A stretch of 64,000 bases of DNA from Peribacillus huizhouensis (GTDB taxonomy: Bacteria; Bacillota; Bacilli; Bacillales; DSM-1321). The position numbers were made by a program, and so were the translations under genes. Below the pieces are notes generated by a model. That model ran no database searches. It had not been told where the DNA came from and saw only the letters and a program-made list of their open reading frames with translations. Where the stretch lies: contig NZ_JACJHX010000011.1 of the NCBI RefSeq assembly GCF_014138605.1, positions 62,001 to 126,000 of the forward strand, written 5' to 3'. Position 1 is the first letter of the stretch; each line of letters starts with the position of its first letter. Below, piece by piece: positions 8,919-18,523 of the stretch.

Positions 8919-9764
8919 GTGGCACGTCTATATACAGATGACCTAAATATTGGTTATGGAGAACGGTTAATTGTTAAAAATCTCAATATAGTCATTCCCG
9001 ATAAAAAAATTACTACCATTATTGGTTCCAATGGATGTGGAAAATCAACACTGCTGAAAGCCATTACTCGAATCATTTCACACCAGTCTGGAACGGTTGT
9101 ATTAGATGGGGAAAATATCTCAAAGGAGAATACAAAAGTACTTGCGAGAAAAATGGCGATCTTGCCGCAAACACCAGAAAGTGCTAGCGGATTAACAGTT
9201 GGCGAGCTAGTATCTTATGGCCGTTTCCCTTATCAAAAGGGCTTTGGCCGCCTAACTAAAAAGGATTATGAAGTCATTGATTGGGCTCTTGAAGTGACAG
9301 GAACGAAAGACTTTAAATACCGTTCGGTAGATGCACTATCAGGAGGTCAGCGTCAACGCGTGTGGATTGCTATGGCTCTAGCACAAGAAACCGAAATGAT
9401 TTTTCTAGATGAACCAACAACTTATTTAGATATGGCGCATCAGTTAGAAGTTTTGGAACTTTTGCAAAAACTAAATCAAGATCAAAAGCGCACAATTATT
9501 ATGGTCCTACATGACTTAAACCAAGCTGCCCGATTTGCTGACTATATTATTGCTTTAAAAGATGGGGAAATCGTAAAAGCAGGAAGTTGTGAAGAAATTA
9601 TCACCCATGATGTGTTAAGAAAAGTATTTCAAATCGATGCTGAAATCGGCAGAGACCCAAGAACTAATAAACCAATGTGTTTAACTTATAATTTATTAAA
9701 AGGAGATTCATATCATGAAGAAACTATACTTTCCGATTATCCTACTACTATTGCTAGTTATTAG
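8919..9764 (+). CDS. siderophore/hydroxamate ABC transporter, ATP-binding protein (FecE/FhuC-like)
   Basis: The protein has 281 residues. Walker A is GSNGCGKST (36-44), the signature is LSGGQRQR, and Walker B is IFLDEPT. This is the classical FecE/FhuC-type ATPase. I chose the GTG at 8919 because AAGGAGG precedes it and the promoter and Fur box lie just upstream; the frame is open from 8823. The 3' end overlaps the lipoprotein gene by 50 bp and adds a tail not expected from the family (see findings). It is the first gene of a four-gene Fur-regulated operon. Confidence 0.9.
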   Translation: MARLYTDDLNIGYGERLIVKNLNIVIPDKKITTIIGSNGCGKSTLLKAITRIISHQSGTVVLDGENISKENTKVLARKMAILPQTPESASGLTVGELVSYGRFPYQKGFGRLTKKDYEVIDWALEVTGTKDFKYRSVDALSGGQRQRVWIAMALAQETEMIFLDEPTTYLDMAHQLEVLELLQKLNQDQKRTIIMVLHDLNQAARFADYIIALKDGEIVKAGSCEEIITHDVLRKVFQIDAEIGRDPRTNKPMCLTYNLLKGDSYHEETILSDYPTTIASY

Positions 9765-10641
9765 TGCTTGTAGTAATAACACAACACAAGATGAGAGTAA
9801 AAAGGACGAGAATCAAGAAAAAAAGCCGGAAACCATTACATACGAATCTGAAAATGGACCGATTGAAGTCCCAGCTGATCCACAACGTGTAGTCGTGCTG
9901 TCAAGCTTTGCTGGAAATGTCATGTCATTAGGCGTTAACCTTGTAGGTGTTGATGAATGGTCTAAAATGAATCCAAATTTTGAAGAAAAACTTAAAGGCG
10001 TCGAAGTAGTAACAGATGAAAGCTTGGAAAAACTTATTGAATTACAACCAGATTTAATTATCGGTTTAGACAATGTTAAAAATATTGATAAACTACAAGA
10101 AATTGCCCCAACTGTTGTTTACACATACGGAAAAGTGGATTATTTAACACAGCATATTGAAATTGGTAAACTGTTAAATAAAGAAAAAGAAGCACAAGCT
10201 TGGGTGGATGATTTCAAACAACGGGCACAAGCTGCTGGAAAAGAAATTAAAGCTAAAATTGGTGACGACGCGACTGTTTCTGTCATTGAAAACTGGGATA
10301 AACAACTATATGTTTACGGCGATAATTGGGGGCGAGGAACTGAAATTTTATATCAAGAGATGAAATTAAGCATGCCAGAAAAAGTTAAGGAAACAGCCTT
10401 GAAAGATGGTTGGTATGCATTGTCCTTAGAAGTACTTCCAGAGTTCGCAGGTGATTACGTCATTTTAAGCAGAGACTCTGAAACAGACAATTCATTCCAA
10501 GAAACAGATACGTATAAAAACATTCCAGCTGTTAAAAACAATCGAGTATTTGAAGCAAATTCAAAAGAATTCTACTTTAATGACCCACTAACTTTAGAAT
10601 TACAATTAGACTTCTTTAAAAAATCATTTCTAGGTAACTAA
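9715..10641 (+). CDS. iron-siderophore ABC transporter, substrate-binding lipoprotein
   Basis: The protein has 308 residues. It has a lipoprotein signal peptide with lipobox ISAC (Cys at about 19), then a Lys/Glu-rich linker and a class III (FhuD/BtuF-type) periplasmic-binding fold. The opening pattern PADPQRVVVL and the motif LIELQPDLII are typical. Its resemblance is closest to hydroxamate-siderophore binding proteins, but the exact siderophore cannot be read from the sequence. A strong hairpin follows the gene and may lower expression of the permease genes relative to the binding protein. Confidence 0.9.
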   Translation: MKKLYFPIILLLLLVISACSNNTTQDESKKDENQEKKPETITYESENGPIEVPADPQRVVVLSSFAGNVMSLGVNLVGVDEWSKMNPNFEEKLKGVEVVTDESLEKLIELQPDLIIGLDNVKNIDKLQEIAPTVVYTYGKVDYLTQHIEIGKLLNKEKEAQAWVDDFKQRAQAAGKEIKAKIGDDATVSVIENWDKQLYVYGDNWGRGTEILYQEMKLSMPEKVKETALKDGWYALSLEVLPEFAGDYVILSRDSETDNSFQETDTYKNIPAVKNNRVFEANSKEFYFNDPLTLELQLDFFKKSFLGN

Positions 10642-10648
10642 TTTTTTT

Positions 10649-10710
10649 GAAAGAGGATATCCCATAAAGAAAGGGTCAAAGCCCTATTACTGGGACATCC
10701 TCTTTCATTT
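10649..10710 (+). terminator. hairpin terminator/attenuator between binding protein and permeases
   Basis: A long stem GAAAGAGGAT-TCCCA pairs with TGGGA-ATCCTCTTTC, with an inner AGGG/CCCT helix, and is followed by ATTTT. It lies inside the operon, so partial read-through is expected. The hairpin ends resemble the ends of repeat R3. Confidence 0.7.
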
Positions 10711-10735
10711 TAAAAAAAGGAAAGATGAGAGACTA

Positions 10736-11746
10736 ATGAAGAAGGATAAACAACAATCTATTCAACTATTATTAAAGTTTTTAGCAGCATTCATTTTATT
10801 TGTTAGCATGTTTCTTGTTTCAATCATATTTGGTGCTGCCGACACTACTATGAAAGATATTTGGCTCACACTTACATCTAATGCCACTAGCAGTGCTATT
10901 TCGATTATCCGCGAAATTCGTTTACCGCGGGAAGTTGGAGCAATTTTTGTTGGAGCAGCATTAGCTGTCTCTGGTGCTATTATGCAAGGAATTACGAGAA
11001 ATCCCCTTGCTGATCCAGGTTTGCTTGGTTTATCAGCAGGAGCGAATACAGCTTTAGCAATCACCATTGCCTTTATTCCTTCCGTAAATTACTTTGGTAT
11101 AATGGTTGCTTGTTTTATTGGAGCAGCTGTAGGTTCCTTCTTGGTTTTTGGGATTTCCACCATGAAAAAAGGCGGCTTTTCTCCACTCCGAATTGTCCTA
11201 GCTGGTTCTGCTATTTCTGCTTTTCTATATGCAATCGGCGACGGGATTAGTATTTATTTTAAAGTGGCTAAAAATGTTTCTATGTGGACGTCTGGAGGAT
11301 TGATCGGAACAACTTGGGGGCAACTTCAAGCTATTATTCCTGTCATTTTAATTGGTATTATTATTTCTATTGTTCTCTCAAGACAATTGACGATTCTTAG
11401 TTTAAATGAAGAAGTCGCTGTAGGATTAGGTCAAAAAACAACACAAATAAAAATTATTCTTTTTGTTGTTATTATCCTTCTTGCAGGTGCTTCTGTGGCG
11501 CTAGTCGGAAATATGGCCTTTATCGGCTTAATGATCCCACATATTGTTCGAGCAATAGTAGGGACAGATTATCGCTATATTATTCCTATGTCTGCCATTT
11601 TAGGCGCTTCTTTCATGCTTCTAGCTGATACACTCGGACGGACTCTGCATTCTCCTTATGAAACACCGGTGTTTGCCATCGTTTCACTAATAGGCTTACC
11701 TTTCTTCCTAATTATCGTTCATAAAGGGGGCAAGGCATTCTCATGA
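10736..11746 (+). CDS. siderophore ABC transporter permease 1 (FecCD family)
   Basis: The protein has 336 residues and about nine to ten membrane helices. The FecCD-family motifs are present: LPREVGAIFVGAALAVSGA, an NPLADPGLLG motif and GLMIPHIVR. It forms the channel dimer with the next gene's product. It ends in a 4-base ATGA overlap with that gene, so translation is coupled. Confidence 0.93.
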   Translation: MKKDKQQSIQLLLKFLAAFILFVSMFLVSIIFGAADTTMKDIWLTLTSNATSSAISIIREIRLPREVGAIFVGAALAVSGAIMQGITRNPLADPGLLGLSAGANTALAITIAFIPSVNYFGIMVACFIGAAVGSFLVFGISTMKKGGFSPLRIVLAGSAISAFLYAIGDGISIYFKVAKNVSMWTSGGLIGTTWGQLQAIIPVILIGIIISIVLSRQLTILSLNEEVAVGLGQKTTQIKIILFVVIILLAGASVALVGNMAFIGLMIPHIVRAIVGTDYRYIIPMSAILGASFMLLADTLGRTLHSPYETPVFAIVSLIGLPFFLIIVHKGGKAFS

Positions 11747-12750
11747 TTCAGTCCGCATTAATTAGAAAACAAAGAATCATTTTATGCACTTTACTAGTAC
11801 TCATTTTACTAACAATTATAATAGGTATGGGATTAGGCTACGCTTCACTTTCCTATGATCGCCTTCTTCCAACTCTGATTGGGCAAGGCACGTTTAAAGA
11901 GGAATTTGTTCTATTTTCTATTCGACTGCCCCGAATTTTAATTACAGTATTAGCAGGAATGGCGCTTGCCCTATCTGGTGCTATTTTACAAGGAGTCACT
12001 CGCAATGATCTAGCTGACCCCGGCATTATTGGCATTAACTCTGGGGCAGGTTTAGCAATCACGGTTTATTTTCTATTTTTCCCGATAGATGTTAGTTCAT
12101 TTGTCTATATGCTACCATTAGTCGGGTTTTGCGGGGCATTAGTAACTTCCTTCTTCCTATACATCCTGTCCTATAATCGCAGGGAAGGTTTACTGCCGAC
12201 AAGATTTGTATTAGTTGGAGTTGGTTTATCAATGGCTTTTTCCGGAGCCATGATTGTCCTGATATCATCTTCTGAACGGGAAAAAGTCGACTTTGTTACT
12301 AAATGGCTAGCCGGTAATATTTGGGGAACGGATTGGCCTTTCATTTTGGCTATGCTTCCATGGCTAGTCATTCTCATTCCATTTACTTTATACAAAGCAA
12401 ATCGCTTAAATATTCTTGGCTTAAGTGAACCTGTCGCAATTGGTGTTGGTGTTTCCATCGAAAAGGAACGTATCAGTTTGCTTTTAACAGCCGTTGCTTT
12501 GGCTGCTTCAGCCGTCTCCGTTACAGGGGGAATTGCATTTATCGGTCTTATGGCTCCACATATTGCTAAAGCATTAGTCGGCCCGCGAAATCAATTATTC
12601 ATTCCTGTCTCTCTTCTAATGGGAGGATGGTTATTATTACTCGCAGATACAATCGGCCGTAATTTAGTCGATCCTGACGGAATTCCTGCTGGCATTATGG
12701 TTTCATTAATTGGTGCTCCTTATTTTATTTATTTGCTATTTAAAAAATAG
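11743..12750 (+). CDS. siderophore ABC transporter permease 2 (FecCD family)
   Basis: The protein has 335 residues, a second FecCD permease with the same motifs (LPRILITVLAGMALALSGA, NDLADPGIIG, GLMAPHIAK). It overlaps permease 1 by ATGA. It is the last gene of the Fur-regulated import operon. No siderophore biosynthesis gene is present, which suggests use of xenosiderophores. Confidence 0.93.
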   Translation: MIQSALIRKQRIILCTLLVLILLTIIIGMGLGYASLSYDRLLPTLIGQGTFKEEFVLFSIRLPRILITVLAGMALALSGAILQGVTRNDLADPGIIGINSGAGLAITVYFLFFPIDVSSFVYMLPLVGFCGALVTSFFLYILSYNRREGLLPTRFVLVGVGLSMAFSGAMIVLISSSEREKVDFVTKWLAGNIWGTDWPFILAMLPWLVILIPFTLYKANRLNILGLSEPVAIGVGVSIEKERISLLLTAVALAASAVSVTGGIAFIGLMAPHIAKALVGPRNQLFIPVSLLMGGWLLLLADTIGRNLVDPDGIPAGIMVSLIGAPYFIYLLFKK

Positions 12751-12803
12751 CTCACATATGGTGATGTTCAATACAAAACTTAAATGGCGTAATAAGTACT
12801 AAA

Positions 12804-12952
12804 CCGTGTACTACGCTACACTCACCTAATCACAATGGCGGCGGTGCGGAGCCTGAATTTTGGATGATATCTTAATAAAAATAGTATACCTGATAAATAT
12901 TTTAGGCATAGTAGTAAGTCGCTGAGCCCCGCCCCATGTCCTCATACAAAAA
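12804..12952 (+). repeat. direct repeat R2, copy 1 (left of the AEP module)
   Basis: About 149 bp. It is strongly similar to 19424-19573 at both ends: a CGCTACACTC-CCTAATCA block, then GGCGGTGCG, and at the far end AGTAAGTCGC and ATGTCCT-ATACAAAAA. The centre has diverged. Both copies have the same orientation. Confidence 0.75.
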
Positions 12953-12956
12953 GGTA

Positions 12957-12995
12957 AGCCCCCATACTCTACTTTATAAGCAGATTATGGGGGCT
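12957..12995 (-). terminator. intrinsic terminator after phnX
   Basis: AGCCCCCATA (12957-12966) pairs with TATGGGGGCT (12986-12995). On the minus strand it is followed by TACCTTTTTGT. It closes the AEP operon. Confidence 0.7.
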
Positions 12996-13037
12996 CTGTA
13001 TTGCATATAGCTTGCTTACTTTATTAATGTCTTATAA

Positions 13038-13853
13038 TTATCCTACATTCGGTCGCTTACCTTCTGCAATAAGACCATTTATATGCTCAATTAAACTTGG
13101 AAGTTCACTCATTGTTTTAATCGTAAAATCAGCTCCATTTTCTTTGAAAACTTGTTCTGTTTTAGTCATGACAGCTTCCTTTTCAGCTTCAGATAACTGA
13201 TTAAATTCAGTTAAGCTTAATCCCATTTCTGAGCTGCCAACGATCACACCGACTGACCAAACTCCCGCTTGGACTCCCTCTTTAATATCAGAAACTGTAT
13301 CACCTACTTTAACGACCTTCCATGATGCTGTTAACTGAAGCTTCTCCATGTTTCGATAAATCATATAAGGATATGGTCTTCCAAAAGAGTTTGTTTCATC
13401 AGCAGTAATATAGCAATCTGGACTGTAGCCTTTTTTCAACGCATTCGGAACGACCACATCCATCATTGTATTCGTATATCCTGTTGTAGATCCAATTTTT
13501 AAACCTTGATTTCTCAAGATTTCAACCGTTTCAATCACCTCAGGAATTGGATCTGTATACTCTGCTAAAGAGGCCATAAGGGCTGGTTCAAATTCAGCAA
13601 ATAAATCATTTACATCTTGGTCATTAAATGCTCGTCCGAATTTGTCTTCCCATAATGCAGATACTCTAGGGATGGTCAACATCGCACGAATATGGTCAAT
13701 TTTCAACATTCCCATTGGAGCCCTTGCTTCCTCCATCGTAACATCAATACCTACATTCTTAAAAATATCTACAAATACATTTACAGGTGCAAAGCAACCA
13801 AAGTCAACTGTAGTTCCTGCCCAATCAAAAATTACACCTTCAATTTTATTCAT
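13038..13853 (-). CDS. phnX: phosphonoacetaldehyde hydrolase PhnX (phosphonatase)
   Basis: The protein has 271 residues, HAD superfamily. The nucleophile motif is DWAGTTVD (Asp10), and Lys51 in the cap domain (MGMLKIDHIR) is the Schiff-base lysine of phosphonatases. The later HAD motif VKVGDTVSDIKEG is also present. It hydrolyses phosphonoacetaldehyde to acetaldehyde and phosphate, using the product of phnW. Its ATG overlaps the phnW stop codon (ATGA), so the pair is translationally coupled. Confidence 0.96.
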   Translation of the reverse strand: MNKIEGVIFDWAGTTVDFGCFAPVNVFVDIFKNVGIDVTMEEARAPMGMLKIDHIRAMLTIPRVSALWEDKFGRAFNDQDVNDLFAEFEPALMASLAEYTDPIPEVIETVEILRNQGLKIGSTTGYTNTMMDVVVPNALKKGYSPDCYITADETNSFGRPYPYMIYRNMEKLQLTASWKVVKVGDTVSDIKEGVQAGVWSVGVIVGSSEMGLSLTEFNQLSEAEKEAVMTKTEQVFKENGADFTIKTMSELPSLIEHINGLIAEGKRPNVG

Positions 13854-14944
13854 TTTGTCACCACTCCCATATATTCTTCAATAATATTGCATAATTCATG
13901 GATATCTTCCTCGTAAATTTCACCGATATTGCCAATGCGGAATGTATCTACATCTGTTAACTTCCCTGGATAGATGACAAACCCTCTCTCTTTCACATAT
14001 TGGTAAAATTCCACAAAGTTGAATTGTTCGTTCGGAAACATAAATGTAGTAATAATCGGTGATTGTTTTTCAGCTGAAATATAAGCATGAATCCCTACTT
14101 TTTCAAGTCTCTCTCTTAAAACCCGGTTATTCGTTTGATAACGAGTAAATCTAGCAGAAACACCACCTTCTTCTACCAATTCATCAATGGCTTTAGAAAA
14201 TGCTGCTACTACATGTGTTGGCGAAGTATAGCGCCATTTTCCATCTTGGTCCATCTCTTTCCATTGATCAAATAAATCCAATGACAAACTTCTAGCATTT
14301 CCTTTACATGCTTTAAGTTTTTCTAAATTAGCAATGACAAACCCAAATCCCGGAACACCTTGAATACACTTATTTGCACTACTAATTAAATAATCAATCC
14401 CAAGTTTAGGCACATTAATTTCTATTCCACCAAAGCTACTCATAGCATCAATAATTAATGTTTTTCCATATTCCTTAGACAGACTCGCGATCATCTCGAT
14501 CGGATTTAAAATACCAGTCGTTGTCTCACAATGTACCATGACAATATGGGTAATTTCCTGATCTTCTTCTAAAATCTCTCTAATTTCTGCTTCATTTGGA
14601 TATTCATTATATGCGACACTATATTGGCTAAAATTTAGACCGATATATTGAGCCATTTTTATGACACGCTCACCATAGGCACCATTCGTTATGATTAACA
14701 CCTTATCCTGATCCGATATAGTAGAGGTCATCACAGATTCAACAGCGAACGTGCCACTTCCTTGCATGAGTACAACCGTGTACTCTTCCTTCGTTGCAGA
14801 TGCAAATTCAAGAAGCTGATCCCTAATTTTTTGAGTAATATCTTTATAGTCTTGATCCCAAGTGCATCGGTCAAAAAGCATTTCCTCTTTCACTGTCTTA
14901 GTCGTTGTTAATGGACCTGGTGTTAAAAGTTTATAGTTTTTCAT
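13850..14944 (-). CDS. phnW: 2-aminoethylphosphonate-pyruvate transaminase PhnW
   Basis: The protein has 364 residues, a class V PLP-dependent aminotransferase. The N-terminal LLTPGPLTTT motif and the SSANKCIQGVPG motif carrying the PLP lysine are diagnostic. It converts AEP and pyruvate into phosphonoacetaldehyde and alanine, which PhnX then cleaves. It lies between the transporter genes and phnX on the same strand, preceded by a good AAGGGAG site. Confidence 0.96.
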   Translation of the reverse strand: MKNYKLLTPGPLTTTKTVKEEMLFDRCTWDQDYKDITQKIRDQLLEFASATKEEYTVVLMQGSGTFAVESVMTSTISDQDKVLIITNGAYGERVIKMAQYIGLNFSQYSVAYNEYPNEAEIREILEEDQEITHIVMVHCETTTGILNPIEMIASLSKEYGKTLIIDAMSSFGGIEINVPKLGIDYLISSANKCIQGVPGFGFVIANLEKLKACKGNARSLSLDLFDQWKEMDQDGKWRYTSPTHVVAAFSKAIDELVEEGGVSARFTRYQTNNRVLRERLEKVGIHAYISAEKQSPIITTFMFPNEQFNFVEFYQYVKERGFVIYPGKLTDVDTFRIGNIGEIYEEDIHELCNIIEEYMGVVTK

Positions 14945-14965
14945 ATGCCCTTCACTCCCTTTTTA

Positions 14966-15958
14966 CTATTTCGCTGAATTGAAGAATTCTTGGTGTTGTT
15001 TTAATAAATCAACAGTTAGTGGTTTTTCAAATTTCATAGAGTGTGACGGTTTGTGAGTATCAGAAACAGTTTCACCCTCATAAAGTGCTACTGGATAGTA
15101 TTGCAATAAATCTTTTCTAGCATCTTTAATAATGACTTCAGCCATTTTCATTGCTAGCTTCGTTGTTTCGTCGTCTTTTTTCACAACTGCAATCGATTCT
15201 GTAAGAGAGAAATTGCCTTCAATCGGGTCAATATAATCAATTGGTGCACCTGATTCTTTCGCTACTACCGCTTGATGACGAAGACCAAAGCCAGCCGCTA
15301 CTTCTCCAGCTTGTACTTTCTTAATCGGGCCTGAACCTGAACTTTCAAGATGTGGACCACTATTTGCAATTAAATCATGAAGAATTGTTTTCCCCTCAGC
15401 TTCACCGTACTTAGAGATAATCGCTTGAACTAACAACCAGCCTGTTGAAGAATCCATAATATTAGGAATGGATACTAAATCTTTATATTCTGGTTTTGTT
15501 AAATCTTTAATAGATGTTGGCATTGTTAAGCCTTTTTGTTTAATGACTTCTGTATTTACAAAAATTGAACCTGTGTTAGCTAAAACCGGCGTATAAAATG
15601 ATGGGTATTTTTCTAATGCACCAGTTTCAAACGCTAAGTCTGCAAACATTGGATGTTGTTCCTGGGCACTTTCTAAAAAATAAGAACTCATCGTAACTAA
15701 ATTGGCATCAATTTGATCACCTTCTGCCATGAGCTTTCCACCTAATTCGGAAGTACCTAATGATTGAAGAATATATTTCCCTTCATATCCAGCATTTTTC
15801 AATGCACTTTCCATGGCAGCAACAGCTTCTTCATCACCATTCGTTTGAATAACAACCTTTTTTGCACCAGCTTCTTTTTGACTATTACATGCTACTAATG
15901 TAAAGACTAAACATAAACTAAACAGAGTAATCATCATTTTTTTCATGTTTTTAAACAT
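14966..15958 (-). CDS. AEP ABC transporter substrate-binding lipoprotein
   Basis: The protein has 330 residues with a lipoprotein signal peptide (lipobox LVAC, Cys24). The mature part is a type 2 periplasmic-binding protein of the iron(III)/AEP/Fbp group. Position in the operon between phnW and the permease gives the substrate assignment; sequence alone would say only 'iron/AEP-type binding protein'. GAGGGA precedes the ATG. Confidence 0.85.
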   Translation of the reverse strand: MFKNMKKMMITLFSLCLVFTLVACNSQKEAGAKKVVIQTNGDEEAVAAMESALKNAGYEGKYILQSLGTSELGGKLMAEGDQIDANLVTMSSYFLESAQEQHPMFADLAFETGALEKYPSFYTPVLANTGSIFVNTEVIKQKGLTMPTSIKDLTKPEYKDLVSIPNIMDSSTGWLLVQAIISKYGEAEGKTILHDLIANSGPHLESSGSGPIKKVQAGEVAAGFGLRHQAVVAKESGAPIDYIDPIEGNFSLTESIAVVKKDDETTKLAMKMAEVIIKDARKDLLQYYPVALYEGETVSDTHKPSHSMKFEKPLTVDLLKQHQEFFNSAK

Positions 15959-15984
15959 ACAATTCCCTCACTTTGTCTTGTGCA

Positions 15985-17607
15985 TTATGAATGATTTATT
16001 GATTGTCTTTTTTGGAAGTAATCACAAAGTATCTTAATCAGTAAATTTGTAAAAAAGATTAATAGCGATAATACAAAGATTTCATTAAATTTAGCAAAAT
16101 GCTGCAACTGTTTAATTTCGGTAGCTACTAATGAAGTTTGAGCTGTAACTAAAAAGATAATCCCACTCACTGTAACCATTGAATTGATAAAATAATAGCT
16201 AATCATCTCAATCACGGTTGATGCTGAATTTGGTAGAATCACCCGATAGATGGTCTTCAGCCAACTATCTCCCAATAATTCTCCCGTTGTTTCCCAAGAT
16301 GGATTCATTTTAGACAATGAATTTTTCGCCATTAAATATGGTGTCGTAAAGAAATGGACAATATTACATAGGATGATAATGATGAATGTCCCTTTTAAAC
16401 TACTGCCATTAAAGAGCAGTAAATACGATAAACCTAACACCATGCCTGGGACTGTGTTCGTAATCATTGAAATACTATCAATCGTTGACTTCCCTCTCAA
16501 AGGTGTACGAGCGTTTAAAATGGCTGAGCCATAGGCAACGAGTGTACCTAATACAGCCGTTAATGCAGCTACTATCACTGAATTTTTATATACGTTTACT
16601 AAATCACTTGATTGGAAGATGTCCATCACATGCTTAAATGTGAAAGTAATATCATAAGGATAACTAGCTAAAAATGGTGCAATAAACATGATGGCAAAGA
16701 CAGAAAGCATCGCTACGATAATTGCCGAGGAAATGATGCCAAAACTGATATCTCTTCCTTTATGCTGCATCAGCTCAATCGCACTAAACTTGTCATAATG
16801 GAAATTTAATTTTTCAAGATAATTTAGTAGTAAGACACCAAACACAGCTGGTAGTAACATCAAAATTGCAATGACTGCACCTTGGTTAAAATCTGGAATC
16901 GATCCGAGCATCACTTGGTAGAGTTGAGTTGCTACTACCGCATACGTTCCGCCTACCGAAGCTGGTATCCCGAAATCTGTAAAACTCAAAATGAATGAAA
17001 GAACAAAAGCTCCTCCTAAAGTTGCCCATAATGGCCGGACAATCGTGTTCATAAAGCTTCTTAACGAGCCGTCACCCATTAATTTGGAAACAATGATAAA
17101 TTTTTTATCAATGTACTTGAAAGAGTTATTAATGAGCAGGAACGCTGCCGGTAATGTATAAATGACATAGCCAATTAACAAGCCATTAAGCCCATAAATG
17201 TCAAACAAACTTTGGCCAAAAATTTTCGTTAGTAAGCCTTGGTTTCCAAAAGAATACATAATGGCGAACCCATACGTAATCGTTGGAAGTAACATCGGGA
17301 TAAGAATCCCTGTTTTTATAACTGTTTTGATTGGGCGATAGATTCTTGTACAATTGACGGCATAGGCAAGTGCAAATGCCAAAATCGTTGTGATTACCGC
17401 TGTTATACTAGAAACTTTTATACTGTTTCCAAATGCCTCAATTAAGTCCTTATGAGACAGAATAGAAAGGTAATTCGATATGCCAAGTCCTTGATTCGTT
17501 TCAAACGAGCGAACAAATAAAGTGCCAAGAGGAAATAATAGAAACACTGCAAATACTATTAGTATAGATAAGAAAATAATTCGCATTTCTGTTTTAGCTT
17601 TAGGCAT
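15985..17607 (-). CDS. AEP ABC transporter permease, two-domain fusion
   Basis: The protein has 540 residues and about twelve membrane helices. It carries two copies of the binding-protein-dependent permease domain: the first in about 60-275, with the EAA-loop region near residues 185-200, and the second in about 340-530 with its own EAA-like loop. Thus both permease half-transporters are on one chain, like FbpB-type permeases, whereas some AEP systems have two separate permease proteins. The frame is open to 17619; I prefer the ATG at 17607. Either start overlaps the ATPase gene. Confidence 0.85.
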   Translation of the reverse strand: MPKAKTEMRIIFLSILIVFAVFLLFPLGTLFVRSFETNQGLGISNYLSILSHKDLIEAFGNSIKVSSITAVITTILAFALAYAVNCTRIYRPIKTVIKTGILIPMLLPTITYGFAIMYSFGNQGLLTKIFGQSLFDIYGLNGLLIGYVIYTLPAAFLLINNSFKYIDKKFIIVSKLMGDGSLRSFMNTIVRPLWATLGGAFVLSFILSFTDFGIPASVGGTYAVVATQLYQVMLGSIPDFNQGAVIAILMLLPAVFGVLLLNYLEKLNFHYDKFSAIELMQHKGRDISFGIISSAIIVAMLSVFAIMFIAPFLASYPYDITFTFKHVMDIFQSSDLVNVYKNSVIVAALTAVLGTLVAYGSAILNARTPLRGKSTIDSISMITNTVPGMVLGLSYLLLFNGSSLKGTFIIIILCNIVHFFTTPYLMAKNSLSKMNPSWETTGELLGDSWLKTIYRVILPNSASTVIEMISYYFINSMVTVSGIIFLVTAQTSLVATEIKQLQHFAKFNEIFVLSLLIFFTNLLIKILCDYFQKRQSINHS

Positions 17608-18352
17608 GCTGTTCACCAAATAAGTTATATATATTTTGTCTCTTAATCTGTAATTGTTTCAGGATAAACTCTTCAACGAAATCATTTTTTGGTTGATTAA
17701 TAATTTCCTGAGGTGTTCCAAATTGAGATATATTCCCCTGATTGATAATTAGAATTTTATCTGACAACGTTAATGCTTCTTCGGGATCATGCGTAACAAT
17801 AATCATCGTAAGCTTATACTCTCTTGCAATAGATTGAATGCGCTGTTTAATGGATTCTTTGATGACTCCGTCTAGTGCGCTCAAAGGCTCATCTAGTAAT
17901 AATATTTTTGGCTTCATAACTAATGTTCTTGCAAGAGCTACCCTCTGTTTCTGACCACCCGATAACTCGCCGATTTTCTTTGTTAAATGAGGTTTTAACT
18001 CTAAGAATTCGATGTATTCTTGAAGCTCTTTCTCTGACACTAATCCCTTCTTATTTCTTAAACCATATACAATATTTTCATAAGCACTTAAATGGGGAAA
18101 GAGCGCATAATCTTGGAATACAATATTGAATCCACGATTCTTCATCGATACATGACTCATATCCATATCATTAAAAATAATCTTTCCATGGTCCAATTGA
18201 GTTAAGCCTAAAATAATATTTAATAAAGTAGTTTTTCCACTCCCACTTGGACCTAATAGAGAAACAATTTCACCAGCTTTAATTTCAACATTTATGTCAT
18301 CTAAAACTACTTTTCTATCGAATTGTTTGCTTACATTTTGTAATTTCAGCAA
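17600..18352 (-). CDS. AEP ABC transporter ATP-binding protein
   Basis: The protein has 250 residues. Walker A is GPSGSGKTT, the signature is LSGGQKQR, Walker B is ILLLDEPLSALD, and the switch is VTHD. It is the first gene of the AEP operon and overlaps the permease gene. A frame is open up to 18442, but AGGGGGG precedes a TTG at 18352 and the protein then begins at the expected place for this family, so I use the TTG start. An ATG start further upstream would lie among the presumed operators. Confidence 0.88.
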   Translation of the reverse strand: MLKLQNVSKQFDRKVVLDDINVEIKAGEIVSLLGPSGSGKTTLLNIILGLTQLDHGKIIFNDMDMSHVSMKNRGFNIVFQDYALFPHLSAYENIVYGLRNKKGLVSEKELQEYIEFLELKPHLTKKIGELSGGQKQRVALARTLVMKPKILLLDEPLSALDGVIKESIKQRIQSIAREYKLTMIIVTHDPEEALTLSDKILIINQGNISQFGTPQEIINQPKNDFVEEFILKQLQIKRQNIYNLFGEQHA

Positions 18353-18393
18353 ACTGTTCACCCCCCTTAAACACAACCTTAGTATAAAAACTA

Positions 18394-18523
18394 TATGTAA
18401 ATTGAAATAAAGATTAACGTAAACAATATGTAAATTTTGCATATTTTATAACTAAGTTAATACCAACTTATGAACAATTTATTCTTCATTTATGAGTAAC
18501 TTATCTTATTATTTATGTAAATA
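18394..18523. promoter_or_regulatory. three TATGTAAAT direct repeats, presumed operators of the DeoR regulator
   Basis: TATGTAAATT occurs at 18394-18403 and 18427-18436, and TATGTAAATA at 18514-18523. They sit in the divergent promoter region between the AEP operon and deoR-type gene. The third copy lies just upstream of a TATAAT at 18533-18538, the likely -10 of the regulator gene. Repeated motifs in a divergent promoter next to their regulator are typical DeoR-family operators. The link is inferred. Confidence 0.5.
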
